Shown here: piece after piece, positions 14,470-22,849 of the stretch
Layout: every line of letters begins with the position of its first letter
Numbering within the stretch: position 1 is the stretch's first letter
Source of the DNA: Gammaproteobacteria bacterium
GTDB lineage: Bacteria; Pseudomonadota; Gammaproteobacteria; Chromatiales; Chromatiaceae
Reading direction: 5' to 3'
NCBI GenBank assembly: GCA_011390365.1
Contig: JAABSM010000031.1
Location: forward strand, 1 to 37,965
Length of the DNA stretch: 37,965 bases
The notes under the pieces: generated by a model
Seen by the model: the letters and a program-made list of their open reading frames with translations, nothing else
Databases searched by the model: none
Told to the model about the DNA's origin: nothing
Position numbers and translations under genes: made by a program

Positions 14470-14895
14470 ATGAGTCGCAAGCGCAGTCAGGCGAGAAGTT
14501 GCGCCGTTCAGGCCATCTATCAGTGGCAGATTACCGGCCAGAGTCTCGCCGATATCTACGACCAGTTCCTCAGCGAGGTTGAGGTACGCAAGCTGGAGAT
14601 CCCCTATTTCAAGGATTTGCTGTTTGGCGTACCCAAGGACCTCAAGGCCCTGAATGGCCATTTGCAGCCCTGGCTCGATCGCTCCATCGAGAGCGTCGAT
14701 CCGGTGGAAAGGGCGGTGCTGCGGCTGGGGGCCTACGAACTGCTGCGGCATCCAGAGGTGCCTTACCGGGTGGTGATCAACGAGGCGGTGGAGCTGGCCA
14801 AGACCTTTGGCGCGGAGCAGGGGCACCGTTACGTCAATGGCGTGCTCGACAAGCTGGCGAAAGATCTGCGCAAGGCGGAGACAGGGACCGGCTGA
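14470..14895 (+). CDS. nusB: Transcription antitermination factor NusB
   Basis: This 141-residue RNA-binding factor works with NusE (S10) at boxA of rRNA operons. Characteristic stretches: RSCAVQAIYQWQITGQSL at the N terminus and the C-terminal block VERAVLRLGAYELLRHPEVP, then VINEAVELAKTFG and RYVNGVLDKLAK. The ATG at 14470 comes one base after the ribH stop; a longer frame running back into ribH is only a shadow. The thiL start lies five bases after its stop, so ribH-nusB-thiL are read as one transcript. Confidence 0.97.
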   Translation: MSRKRSQARSCAVQAIYQWQITGQSLADIYDQFLSEVEVRKLEIPYFKDLLFGVPKDLKALNGHLQPWLDRSIESVDPVERAVLRLGAYELLRHPEVPYRVVINEAVELAKTFGAEQGHRYVNGVLDKLAKDLRKAETGTG

Positions 14896-14900
14896 GGGTC

Positions 14901-15881
14901 GTGGCGCTCTCCGAGTTCGCCCTTATCGATCGTCGTTTCGCCCGGTGCGGGGCATCCCGCGACGATGTGTTGCTGGGCGTGGGGGATGACGCGGCGCTGC
15001 TGAGCCCGCCGCCGGGAAAGCGGCTCGCCGTCAGCGTCGACACCCTGGTCGAGGGGGTCCATTTCTTCGCCGATACCGATCTGGTCGATCTGGGCTGGAA
15101 GGCGCTGGCGGTCAACCTCAGCGATCTCGCCGCGATGGGCGCCGCGCCCGCCTGGGCGTTTCTCGCCCTGACCCTGCCCGATGGCGACGAAGGCCGGGTG
15201 GACCGCCTTGCCGCGGGCTTGTGCCCGCTCGCCCGCAACCACGGCGTGCAATTGGCGGGCGGTGATACCACCCGCGGTCCTTTTTCCATCACCATCCAGG
15301 TCCACGGCTTCGTCGAAGAGGCCCGCGCCATGCGTCGCGACGCCGCCCGTCCGGGTGACGGAATCCATGTGACCGGCCATCTGGGGGATGCGGCGCTGGC
15401 CTTGCGGGCGCTTTATGCGCAAAGGGCGGGTCGTCCGCCGCTGCTTGCCGGGGATCGCTTGGGGGAACTGCTGCCGCGACTGCATCGCCCCGAGGCGCGG
15501 ATCGACGAGGGCATGTGCATCGCCCGCCATGCCCGCTGCGCCCTGGATATCTCCGATGGCCTGATGGCCGATCTGGGGCACATCTGCGCCCGCAGCGGCG
15601 TGGGGGCGCGCATCGAGGTGGCGCGCCTGCCCCTCTCCAATCCCCTGCGCGAGTATGTCGCCGCCCACGGCGACTGGTCGCCCGCCTTGACCGGCGGCGA
15701 GGATTACGAGCTTTGCTTCACCTTGCCGCCGGAGCGGGAGGCGGCGTTGCGGGCGGTCTATCCCGCGTCACTGGCACCGTTCAGGCGTATCGGCGAGATC
15801 GTGGCGGGGGAGGGGGTCGAGTGTATTCTGCCAGATGGAAGACGGTTCGAGGGAGGCGGGGGTTATGATCATTTTACGTGA
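14901..15881 (+). CDS. thiL: Thiamine-monophosphate kinase
   Basis: This 326-residue enzyme phosphorylates thiamine monophosphate to the active cofactor thiamine pyrophosphate with ATP. It has the PurM-like fold motifs: VGDDAALLSP near the N terminus, VSVDTLVEGVHF, NLSDLAAMGAAP, AGGDTTRG, DISDGLMADL, and GGEDYELCF near the end. The GTG at 14901, five bases after nusB, gives the standard N terminus (EFALIDRRFAR). It belongs to the ribH-nusB-thiL-pgpA transcript. Confidence 0.96.
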   Translation: MALSEFALIDRRFARCGASRDDVLLGVGDDAALLSPPPGKRLAVSVDTLVEGVHFFADTDLVDLGWKALAVNLSDLAAMGAAPAWAFLALTLPDGDEGRVDRLAAGLCPLARNHGVQLAGGDTTRGPFSITIQVHGFVEEARAMRRDAARPGDGIHVTGHLGDAALALRALYAQRAGRPPLLAGDRLGELLPRLHRPEARIDEGMCIARHARCALDISDGLMADLGHICARSGVGARIEVARLPLSNPLREYVAAHGDWSPALTGGEDYELCFTLPPEREAALRAVYPASLAPFRRIGEIVAGEGVECILPDGRRFEGGGGYDHFT

Positions 15882-15974
15882 TGTTCTCCGGTTTCTTGGG
15901 CGGCGGTGGATGCTGGAAAAGGCGACAATGCGTTCTCCGTGTGCTTCGTGCCTCCGTGAGGGGATTTCGAGGTT

Positions 15975-16481
15975 ATGACAATGGACGAAGAGCAGATGCG
16001 CGGCTCTACCCGCCTGCCGCCGCCCCACTGGCGGAACCCGCTCCACTGGCTCGCCTTCGGGCTGGGCTCCGGGGCCGCGCCCAAGGCCCCCGGTACCTTC
16101 GGCACCTTGGCGGCCATTCCCCTCTATCTGCTGCTGCGCCCCCTCGATCCCTGGGTCTATCTCGGAATTACCCTGGCGCTATTCCTGTTCGGGATATGGC
16201 TGTGCGACCGCGTCTCCCGGGATCTGGGGGTGCATGACCACGGCGGTATCGTCTGGGACGAGTGGGTGGGGCTGCTGATTACCCTGTGGTTTGTCCCACC
16301 CGGCTGGCTCTGGCTGCTGGCGGGGTTGGTGCTGTTTCGCCTCTTCGATATCCTCAAGCCGCAGCCGATACGCTGGATCGACCGCAACGTCTCCGGCGGG
16401 CTCGGCATCATGTTGGATGATCTGTTGGCCGGAGTCTTCGCGTTGGTGATTTTACAGGGCGCGGCTTTTCTCCTACAGTAG
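15975..16481 (+). CDS. pgpA: Phosphatidylglycerophosphatase A
   Basis: This 168-residue inner-membrane enzyme removes phosphate from phosphatidylglycerophosphate to give phosphatidylglycerol. It shows the conserved GSGAAPKAPGTFGTLAA loop, HDHGGIVWDEWVG with acidic metal ligands, and RLFDILKPQPIRW, with three or four hydrophobic helices. It follows thiL in the order usual for gammaproteobacteria. The 93-base gap to thiL contains a CTCCGTG-rich repeat, also seen near 24500, so the link to the upstream transcript may be weaker than its neighbours'. Confidence 0.96.
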   Translation: MTMDEEQMRGSTRLPPPHWRNPLHWLAFGLGSGAAPKAPGTFGTLAAIPLYLLLRPLDPWVYLGITLALFLFGIWLCDRVSRDLGVHDHGGIVWDEWVGLLITLWFVPPGWLWLLAGLVLFRLFDILKPQPIRWIDRNVSGGLGIMLDDLLAGVFALVILQGAAFLLQ

Positions 16482-16566
16482 CCTTGTCGCGATGCCGCCC
16501 ATCGTGGCCGGCGAGTCCGCTTCGTGCGCAATACTCTCTCAACGCTCTCAACAGGGGTGACTGACC

Positions 16567-17229
16567 ATGGCATCATCAACCTTTCGCATTCCCCCGGTCG
16601 CGCTTGCCGCCAGCCTCTTTCTCCTCTCCTCTTCCATCGCCGGGGCGGTCGAAAGCCTGCGGGTGCTGGCCCTCTTTACCGACAAGGCGATGGTGGAGAT
16701 CGATGGCGTCTCCAAGGTGCTGGTGGCCGGAGAAGCGGGGCCGAGTGGCGTCACCCTGATCTCTTCCGACTTCGAAGAGGCGGTGATCGAGGTCAATGGT
16801 CAGCGTGATACCTACAACCTCACCGACCGGGTCAGCGGCGCCTTCGTCGCCGCTCGCGAACGGGAGGTGCATATCCCTCGCCACCCCAGCGGGGCCTATC
16901 TCACCGCCGGGGAGATCAATGGCCGCAGGGTCGACATGATGGTGGATACCGGGGCGACGGCGGTGGCCTTGAGCGAACGCGAGGCCGAGCGGCTGGAGGT
17001 GCCCTACAAGGAGCTGGGGATAGCCACCAGGGTGCAGACCGCGTCCGGCGTCTCCAACGCATGGCAGATCGACCTGCCCAGCGTCGCGGTGGGGGAGATC
17101 CGGCTAACCAATGTGGGGGCGCTGGTGGTGCAGGGGGACAGCCCGCCGCAGGTGCTGCTGGGGATGACCTTCCTCGGGCGTCTCGACATGAACCACCGGG
17201 ACAACCTGATGGTGTTGCGTCGCAAATGA
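16567..17229 (+). CDS. Retropepsin-like aspartic protease, clan AA, exported
   Basis: This 220-residue protein has a signal peptide at residues 1-27 (ALAASLFLLSSSIAGAVE). The C-terminal domain (about 100-220) is a single-lobe retropepsin fold with the catalytic VDTGATAVALS (Asp127-Thr-Gly) and the later hydrophobic-Gly block VLLGMTFLGRLDM. It fits the bacterial clan AA aspartic protease family TIGR02281. It would act as a dimer in the periplasm. The substrate is unknown. Its stop overlaps the NUDIX gene start (ATGA). Confidence 0.9.
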   Translation: MASSTFRIPPVALAASLFLLSSSIAGAVESLRVLALFTDKAMVEIDGVSKVLVAGEAGPSGVTLISSDFEEAVIEVNGQRDTYNLTDRVSGAFVAAREREVHIPRHPSGAYLTAGEINGRRVDMMVDTGATAVALSEREAERLEVPYKELGIATRVQTASGVSNAWQIDLPSVAVGEIRLTNVGALVVQGDSPPQVLLGMTFLGRLDMNHRDNLMVLRRK

Positions 17230-17759
17230 GCGGGCGGCGGATCTACCATGGTCGTATCATCGATCTCGACATCGAACCGGTCGTTACCCCCGCCGGCCAC
17301 GGTTTCGATCTTGAGGTGGTGCGTCACCCCGGCGGCGCGGCGGCGGTGGTGCTGGATGGGCGCAGCCGCGTCTGCCTGCTGCGCCAGTACCGCTATGTCA
17401 TGGGCGCCCATATCTGGGAACTGCCCGCCGGCAAGCTGGAGCCCGATGAACCGCCGCTGGTCACCGCGCAGCGGGAGGCGGAGGAGGAGGCGGGCGTGCG
17501 TGCCCGGGAGTGGCTTCCGCTTGGCCGAATGTACTCCTCTCCCGGGGTCTTCACCGAGGTGATTCATCTCTACCTGGCCCGCGATCTCCTGCCCCGTGTC
17601 GCGACCGATCATGAGCCCGAAGAGAGCATCGAGGTGCACTGGATCGACTTCGCGCAGGCGATGACCTGGGCGGATCAGGGGGAGATCAACGACGCCAAGA
17701 GCCTTGCCGGCCTCTACCGCGCCAGGGCCGTGCTGGGGCAGGGCGCGACGGCGCCCTGA
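17226..17759 (+). CDS. NUDIX hydrolase, ADP-ribose pyrophosphatase-like
   Basis: This 177-residue protein has a complete Nudix box, G-x5-E-x7-REAEEEAGV, beginning at GKLEPDE (residue about 70), which binds the metal and cuts a nucleoside diphosphate linked to another group. The preceding LLRQYRYVMGAHIWELPAG is typical of the ADP-ribose / sugar-nucleotide pyrophosphatase subgroup. The ATG at 17226 overlaps the stop of the protease gene; an in-frame opening upstream lies over that gene and is not coding. It likely clears ADP-ribose or related nucleotides in the cytoplasm. Confidence 0.92.
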   Translation: MSGRRIYHGRIIDLDIEPVVTPAGHGFDLEVVRHPGGAAAVVLDGRSRVCLLRQYRYVMGAHIWELPAGKLEPDEPPLVTAQREAEEEAGVRAREWLPLGRMYSSPGVFTEVIHLYLARDLLPRVATDHEPEESIEVHWIDFAQAMTWADQGEINDAKSLAGLYRARAVLGQGATAP

Positions 17760-17969
17760 CCGACATGACGTCGCCTCTGCGCCCCGGAAGTGCGGCATCC
17801 GCGGCGTAGTCCGGCTTATCCGACTCCCTGGTCGGGGATTCCGGTTTTCCCTAGTTGGGGTTTTCTGGAATTGACGGGGCGTCAATTTGCAACTACCTTC
17901 CAAAGGATAAAAAGTGAAACAGGTCCGTTAAAAGGGCTGGAAAGGGGATACCGGGAGGGGTTCATCGAC

Positions 17970-18377
17970 ATGGGATATCATCGATACAGCGAGAGAGTGG
18001 GTGCTTTGAAAAACAAACAGATGCGAAGATTTTTCCAGAGTGCCGCGATAACCGGCGGAGTGTTGTGCGCCGCGGTTGCGCAATCGGCTACCACGGATTA
18101 CCTGGAGGCGGTTCGCGCCGAACTCGCGGAGTTCGAGACCGGCAAGTTCACCCTTGCCCCGGAATCTCCCTGGATCTCCCGTGCCGATTCCGGCGCCGGG
18201 ATCGCCGACGTCGAGGGCTTTACCGCCTTTCTGCGCAGAGAGCTACCGGGTACCTACATCCTCTTTGTACGTCTGCCGCGACCGACTCGCGTCAAGATCT
18301 TCGAGGAGTATATCAATACCGGTGATCTGGGCAAGGCGCGCAGCGACATCTACAACCTGTTGTATCGCGACAGATGA
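17970..18377 (+). CDS. Secreted hypothetical protein
   Basis: This 135-residue protein starts at ATG 17970 with GGGAGGGG about eight bases upstream; a longer opening back to 17790 covers repeats and lacks a ribosome site. The start is basic, then FFQSAAITGGVLCAAVAQSA forms a signal peptide. The mature part (about 95 residues) has the pattern YLEAVRAELAEFETGKF, then GTYILFVRLPRPTRVKIFEE, and no recognised family. The stop overlaps an ATG in frame with the next gene, so the pair is probably co-expressed. Internal start at 18021 is an alternative. Confidence 0.65.
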   Translation: MGYHRYSERVGALKNKQMRRFFQSAAITGGVLCAAVAQSATTDYLEAVRAELAEFETGKFTLAPESPWISRADSGAGIADVEGFTAFLRRELPGTYILFVRLPRPTRVKIFEEYINTGDLGKARSDIYNLLYRDR

Positions 18378-18415
18378 GCAGCGGGCCACCAATAATAATC
18401 GAGAGGGGTAAGAAG

Positions 18416-19402
18416 ATGGGGCAAGTCATGGATAGCAAGCGGGCCGGAGGGCGGATCGCGGCAAGATTGTTAAGCATTATCGGGGCCTTGGCATTTTCCA
18501 CCGCGGCCCTGCCCGGGGTGCCGAAGGATCTGCGGATTCCCACCGGCGAGGTTAGCGCGGAGGAGGTGGCGAAGCAGGTCTATTTTGCCAACCACTTCTA
18601 CGCGTTCAAGAATTTTTCCATCGAACGTTCGGGTGACACCATGGCGGTGCTGGTGACCCGGACCCCGGATGGACGGACCTCCTACACCGGTGTCGAGCGG
18701 CACCTCAACAACGAGTACGACGATGGCGAGATTCAGGCGAGGGATCTGGCAATCTTCCATTCGGGCCAGTCCCGCGGCATGGGCATGCTGGTTACCGATT
18801 ATGTCGATGATGCCAAGAGCCAGAACTACATGGTGTGGTTGCCGAGCCTGCGCAAGATTCGCCGTTTCGCCGAGCCCGCCCATGATGAGATGTGGGGCGG
18901 AGCGGTCTTCACCTTCGGGGATGTCACCTTGCGCAAGCCCCAGCATGAAGAGCACGAGATCATCGGCAAGAAGCGCTTTCGCACCTGTCTCGGCGTAATC
19001 GAGGAGGTCGAGGGGCGGACCATGCGTCATGTCGACAAGATGCCCAAGCGTGCCTGCCGGCATGTCGGCAAGGAGGTCTACGGACTCAAGAGCACCACCA
19101 AGTTCGAGAACTGGTGGTACGACTATCGGATCAGCTTCGTGGATACCCGCACCTTCGCTGACTATCGCACCGTCTACTTCAAGGATGGCAAGATGATCAA
19201 GATCATCGATCGCGACTGGGGACTGGTCAGCGATTCGGCCGAGGGCGATCAGCGCGCCCTGTTCTGGAAGTACTGGTACGGCGTAGAGCTCGATAGCGGT
19301 CGCGAGAGCTGGGCGGTAATTCCTCAGTCAGTGGTGGAGTTTGACAGGGAGCGGCGCGACTCCTTCTGGTCAGAATCCACCTTGCGTCGCCTCAAGCGTT
19401 AG
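18416..19402 (+). CDS. LolA-like outer-membrane lipoprotein-sorting type protein
   Basis: This is a 328-residue exported protein. I chose the ATG at 18416 because of GAGAGGGG eight bases before it; the frame is open back to 18374, where an ATG overlaps the preceding stop. A signal peptide covers residues 10-40. The body has many beta strands and the block NYMVWLPSLRKIRRFAEPAH, then GAVFTFGDVTLRKP, resembling the LolA-like family of outer-membrane lipoprotein-sorting proteins. Many aromatic and charged residues suggest a periplasmic half-barrel that holds a lipid or greasy ligand. The preceding small secreted gene is its likely partner. A strong terminator follows at 19592-19625. Confidence 0.65.
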   Translation: MGQVMDSKRAGGRIAARLLSIIGALAFSTAALPGVPKDLRIPTGEVSAEEVAKQVYFANHFYAFKNFSIERSGDTMAVLVTRTPDGRTSYTGVERHLNNEYDDGEIQARDLAIFHSGQSRGMGMLVTDYVDDAKSQNYMVWLPSLRKIRRFAEPAHDEMWGGAVFTFGDVTLRKPQHEEHEIIGKKRFRTCLGVIEEVEGRTMRHVDKMPKRACRHVGKEVYGLKSTTKFENWWYDYRISFVDTRTFADYRTVYFKDGKMIKIIDRDWGLVSDSAEGDQRALFWKYWYGVELDSGRESWAVIPQSVVEFDRERRDSFWSESTLRRLKR

Positions 19403-19591
19403 GGGATTCTCGGTAATCCGGGTGATTTCGGAATATTCCTACAGCGTTTGAGGCGCACGCCCACGGCGTCGGACCGGCCCTGGTGGCACACTATACCCGT
19501 CGCCACCAAGGAAGACCAAGGATCGGACCCCCCCTACCAAGGACGGCCTCAAGGACGAATGCCCTTTGCCAACCAAGCCCGGCGACACTAG
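19403..19591 (+). ncRNA. Candidate CsrA-binding small RNA or 3' leader, four AAGGA motifs
   Basis: No gene is present. Within 48 bases there are four AAGGA motifs (19508, 19518, 19539, 19551), the core recognised by CsrA/RsmA, after a small hairpin GGTGGC / GCCACC. The region ends in a strong intrinsic terminator. That layout resembles CsrB/RsmZ RNAs, but a convincing promoter was not found (only TATACC near 19493 with a poor -35), so it may simply be the 3' end of the upstream transcript. Confidence 0.3.
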
Positions 19592-19625
19592 ACCCGATGG
19601 CACGGACTGCCATCGGGTTTTTTTT
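19592..19625 (+). terminator. Rho-independent terminator
   Basis: Perfect 11-base arms ACCCGATGGCA (19592-19602) and TGCCATCGGGT (19608-19618) close a five-base loop and run into eight T (19618-19625). It ends plus-strand transcription after the 18416-19402 gene or the candidate small RNA. Confidence 0.92.
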
Positions 19626-19793
19626 GCCCGCATGTTTTTTCTTTATTGATGATTTTTATTGTAAGGCCCGGATTATTAAACTAAGCTAAGGCGGTTTTAA
19701 GCAGGATTGAATGGCATGAACGACGGACCGGATTGAGTGGCAAGTCGTTGCGGTACATGCCTACCGTTGCGTAAAGTCTGGCCGGGAGGGTAG

Positions 19794-21656
19794 GTGAAGA
19801 CCGTTGCCCGTATTCCACTTTCATCTTGGTTTCTGTTGTCCTTGGTGGTGTTGGTATCATTCGGGGGCGGCAGTGCCATTGCGCGCCCGCTGGTCGATGG
19901 CTGGGAAAACGGCCTGACCGGGTGCCCGCTCTCCGTCTCGGATCAATATTTCTATCGCCGCATGATCGCCCTGCAGGATGCGGGCGCCTGGCAGGCGGCT
20001 CAGCGCATGCGCCGCTGGATCGATGATGACCTTCTCATCGGCTGGGTTACCGCGCGCCAGCTGCTGGGGGAGAACCGGGTGTTCGGCCATGATGCGCTGA
20101 GCGCCTGGCTGGAACGCCATGCCGATCATCCCGATGCGGAAAGGATCCATGCCCTTGCGACAAGACGCAAGCCCGCGGACGCCGCCGCCCTTGCCGAGCC
20201 GATACGCGGCGAACGTATTCTGGCCAATCAGCCTCCGTTGTTCCCCATCCACTTCTATCGTTCCGACAAGACCCTCTCCCACGCCGCCTATCGTCGTCTC
20301 CAGCAGCTGAAACGGCAGATCGGCGCCAAGCTCGATGCCTACAAGCTGGTCGAGGCCGAGCGGATCCTCAATAGCGATGAGGTAGCGAGGCTCTTCGACG
20401 ATTACGAGTTGGATCAGGTCAGGGCGGGGCTGGCGGCCGGGTGGTTTTATCGAGGTGACAGTGACAAGGCGTTCGAGCTCGCCAGCGCGGTGGCGGAGAG
20501 GGAGGGCGCAAGATTGCCTCTCGCCCATTGGACGGCAGGGCTGGCGGCCTGGCGCCTGAATGACATCGCCGCCGCAGCCGGCCATTTTGCGCAGCTTTCG
20601 GAGGCGGCAAAGGCCTCGCCATGGAACCGCGCGGCGGGCGGCTACTGGGCCGCGCGGGCCTATTTTCGCCTGGGGGATACCGCCAACGCCAACAAGCGTT
20701 TGCGTGTGGCGAGCCGTTATCCACGAACCTTCTATGGGCTGCTGGCGACTCGCAGACTGGGGGAGTCGGCGGCGGTTACCCTGGCCTTCGGTCCGCGAGA
20801 GTGCCAGCGCTTCGATGCCCTCAAACGCAGCGGTCATGGCGCGCGGGCCATGGCGCTGTTGCAGTTGGGGCAGGCCCGGGAGGCGATTCGCGAGCTGGAG
20901 CTGGTTGCCGACTGGAACCGCCGACCCGTCGCCGAGGCGTTGCTGGCGCTGGGGCGGCAGGCGGGGCTCTACAACTTCTCCATGAACCTGGCGCAGCGTC
21001 TGGTGCTGCAACCCGAGGGGGGCTGGAGCCATGCGGAGCTGGATCCCTATCTCTATCCGCTGCCGCCGCTGCGACCGCCGGAGGGCTTCGTCGTCGACCG
21101 CGCGCTGGTATTCGCCTTCATGCGCCAGGAGTCGGGCTTTGATCCGGAAGCCGGCAGCGAGGATGGCGCACTCGGCTTGATGCAGCTACTCCCCAACACC
21201 GCAGCCTCCATGCACGAGCAATTTGCTTTCAAGGGGGAGCAGCGTGATCTGCTTCATGATCCGGTGCTCAACATCTCCCTCGGGCAGCGTTATCTGCGGT
21301 GGCTGATGAAGAGCCAAAGGGTAGGCGACAATCTGCTGCGTCTCGCCGCCGCCTACAACGCGGGGCCGGGCACGCTGGGCAAGTGGGACAAGCGGATGGA
21401 GACGGAAGATGACCCGCTGCTCTTCGTCGAGAGTCTGCCGGCGTTGGAGACTCGACTCTTCATTGAGCGGGTGTTCGCCAACCTGTGGGTCTATCGTCTG
21501 GGCCTGGGCCAGCCGGTCCCGTCCCTCGATGCGTTGGTCCTCGATCTGTGGCCGAACTACCAGGCCCTGGATGGCGACTACGACGTGCGAAACCGGCTGA
21601 CGGTGACGGAGGGGGTTGCGCAGAGCGGCCTCGGACTGGCCAGGGGCGTTCCGTAA
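19794..21656 (+). CDS. slt: Soluble lytic murein transglycosylase
   Basis: This is a 620-residue periplasmic enzyme that cuts peptidoglycan between MurNAc and GlcNAc, leaving 1,6-anhydro ends. The GTG start at 19794 leads into a signal peptide (SSWFLLSLVVLVSFGGGSAI). Residues about 40-420 are the superhelical U/L domain of Slt70, rich in Ala and helix pairs. The catalytic SLT domain is at about 435-600: FAFMRQESGFDPEAGS with Glu446 as the acid, GALGLMQLLPNTA, and AAYNAGPGTL. The length matches Slt70 enzymes. It is transcribed alone; a G/C hairpin at 21737-21763 lies downstream. Confidence 0.95.
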   Translation: MKTVARIPLSSWFLLSLVVLVSFGGGSAIARPLVDGWENGLTGCPLSVSDQYFYRRMIALQDAGAWQAAQRMRRWIDDDLLIGWVTARQLLGENRVFGHDALSAWLERHADHPDAERIHALATRRKPADAAALAEPIRGERILANQPPLFPIHFYRSDKTLSHAAYRRLQQLKRQIGAKLDAYKLVEAERILNSDEVARLFDDYELDQVRAGLAAGWFYRGDSDKAFELASAVAEREGARLPLAHWTAGLAAWRLNDIAAAAGHFAQLSEAAKASPWNRAAGGYWAARAYFRLGDTANANKRLRVASRYPRTFYGLLATRRLGESAAVTLAFGPRECQRFDALKRSGHGARAMALLQLGQAREAIRELELVADWNRRPVAEALLALGRQAGLYNFSMNLAQRLVLQPEGGWSHAELDPYLYPLPPLRPPEGFVVDRALVFAFMRQESGFDPEAGSEDGALGLMQLLPNTAASMHEQFAFKGEQRDLLHDPVLNISLGQRYLRWLMKSQRVGDNLLRLAAAYNAGPGTLGKWDKRMETEDDPLLFVESLPALETRLFIERVFANLWVYRLGLGQPVPSLDALVLDLWPNYQALDGDYDVRNRLTVTEGVAQSGLGLARGVP

Positions 21657-21736
21657 CGCGGAGTGATAAATGAAACTATTCAGCACATTCCGCGTCGGCG
21701 GGATTGCTGGATCGTTACACGACCGATTGGAGATTC

Positions 21737-21763
21737 AAAGGGGGGAGCTTGCTCTCCCCCTTT
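21737..21763. terminator. G/C hairpin after slt
   Basis: AAAGGGGGGAG (21737-21747) pairs with CTCTCCCCCTTT (21752-21763) around a short loop. No long T run follows; the TTT at the end of the arm is all. It may be a weak terminator on either strand. Confidence 0.5.
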
Positions 21764-21890
21764 GTCGCAAGCGAAAACCGCGTTTTCGGGCGGCGATCTG
21801 AATGGTTACTGACAAATTTCATTCAGGGTTTTTATGGCGACGGGTAGAATCAGCGGATCAGCCTTCACCCGTTACACGGAGCCACCCCGA

Positions 21891-22442
21891 ATGAAGATCC
21901 AAGCCGACAAGTCTACCTGCAGTCGCGCGCGCGCCAGCCACGACCTCTACATCCTCAACATGTTCCTCTTCAATCTACCTGCGGTGGTGGGGATTCTTGC
22001 CTACACCATCGGCGGGCAACTTCTGATGATCGAGGCGGTGATCGGGGCGCTGTTCGCTTCGGCGTCGATCCTCGTCTATATCTGGGTGCGCGCAGGTCGC
22101 TTCGGTCCGGAAACCCCCTGGCTGGTGATGATCCACTGGCGGCAGACCGCGGCGCGCACCAAGTTGCTGCTGATCGGCTACGCGATCTCCGCGGCGATCA
22201 TCCTTATCGGCCTGCTGGCCAGCTCGGGCATGGCCGACAAGAACATGCAGGTGATCATGACCACCGTCTTCACCCGGGTCGGAATCGTCCCGGCACTGCT
22301 GATGGTGCTGGTTACCGCCATTCTGGAGGGACAGTCGATGCACCTCGCCAACAACGGTATCGCCCCGAGGGGGCTGGCGGAACGCTATCCCCCGCCCGCC
22401 GATGTGGTGGTACTGGATAAAATGAACGAAACCGGAGATTGA
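21891..22442 (+). CDS. Small integral membrane protein of unknown function
   Basis: This 183-residue protein has four likely membrane helices: LYILNMFLFNLPAVVGILAY, LLMIEAVIGALFASASILVY, LLLIGYAISAAIILIGLLA, and VGIVPALLMVLVTAIL. It ends in a polar tail (ERYPPPADVVVLDK). I chose ATG 21891 over the in-frame ATG 21834 because a -10-like TAGAAT (21845-21850) lies between them, leaving a 35-base leader. No family is recognised. The helices are joined by short basic loops with WRQTAARTK on the probable cytoplasmic side. Confidence 0.65.
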   Translation: MKIQADKSTCSRARASHDLYILNMFLFNLPAVVGILAYTIGGQLLMIEAVIGALFASASILVYIWVRAGRFGPETPWLVMIHWRQTAARTKLLLIGYAISAAIILIGLLASSGMADKNMQVIMTTVFTRVGIVPALLMVLVTAILEGQSMHLANNGIAPRGLAERYPPPADVVVLDKMNETGD

Positions 22443-22484
22443 GGGGGCTGGGTAGATCTGGATCATCTACTTGCGCGCTAGGGG

Positions 22485-22525
22485 TTGATGATTCCCTGAA
22501 CGTTGGTATAAAGGTACTGTATACC
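22485..22525 (+). promoter_or_regulatory. Promoter with overlapping inverted repeat
   Basis: TTGATG (22485-22490), a 16-base spacer and TATAAA (22507-22512) form a good sigma70 promoter for the small Cys protein at 22545 and perhaps for the glutamate dehydrogenase. GGTATA (22505-22510) and TATACC (22520-22525) form an inverted repeat across the -10, a likely repressor site. Confidence 0.6.
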
Positions 22526-22544
22526 CAAACAAGGGAGAGGGGGG

Positions 22545-22814
22545 ATGACTCCGAATATCGATGAAGATGATGTCCGTTGCGTCAACTGCCGATACTGGCT
22601 GGGGTTGGGCAACTATCGCGGCAGTTGCCACCGCAAGGCGCCCGCGCCGATGGTGGCCGAGAACATTCGCGCCACCACCGAGTTCAAGGCCCAGTGGCCC
22701 ATGACCGGAGCGGAAGACTGGTGTGGGGATTTCGCCCCCACCGCCCAGTTGCTCAAGGAATACCTGGAGCACTCTGGCCATAAACACAAGAACCCGGAGG
22801 CGGACGACCGCTGA
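22545..22814 (+). CDS. Small cysteine-rich protein, possible metal binder
   Basis: This 89-residue protein reads CVNCRYWLGLGNYRGSCHRK near the N terminus, then WPMTGAEDWCGDF. The pattern CxxCxYW, GxCxRxAP and WP.T...WCG.F recurs in small uncharacterised bacterial proteins; four Cys could bind zinc or an iron-sulfur cluster. It is preceded by a clear promoter and GGGAGAGGGGGG. It ends 35 bases before the glutamate dehydrogenase and may be its leader partner in the same transcript. Function unknown. Confidence 0.75.
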   Translation: MTPNIDEDDVRCVNCRYWLGLGNYRGSCHRKAPAPMVAENIRATTEFKAQWPMTGAEDWCGDFAPTAQLLKEYLEHSGHKHKNPEADDR

Positions 22815-22849
22815 GTCGTGTCGCCCTGAACCGTGAAGAGGAGGAATTC

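Noticed and set aside
19483-19689. 68-codon frame across the terminator region
   Set aside because: It runs through the terminator stem and T run, and has no protein-like pattern.
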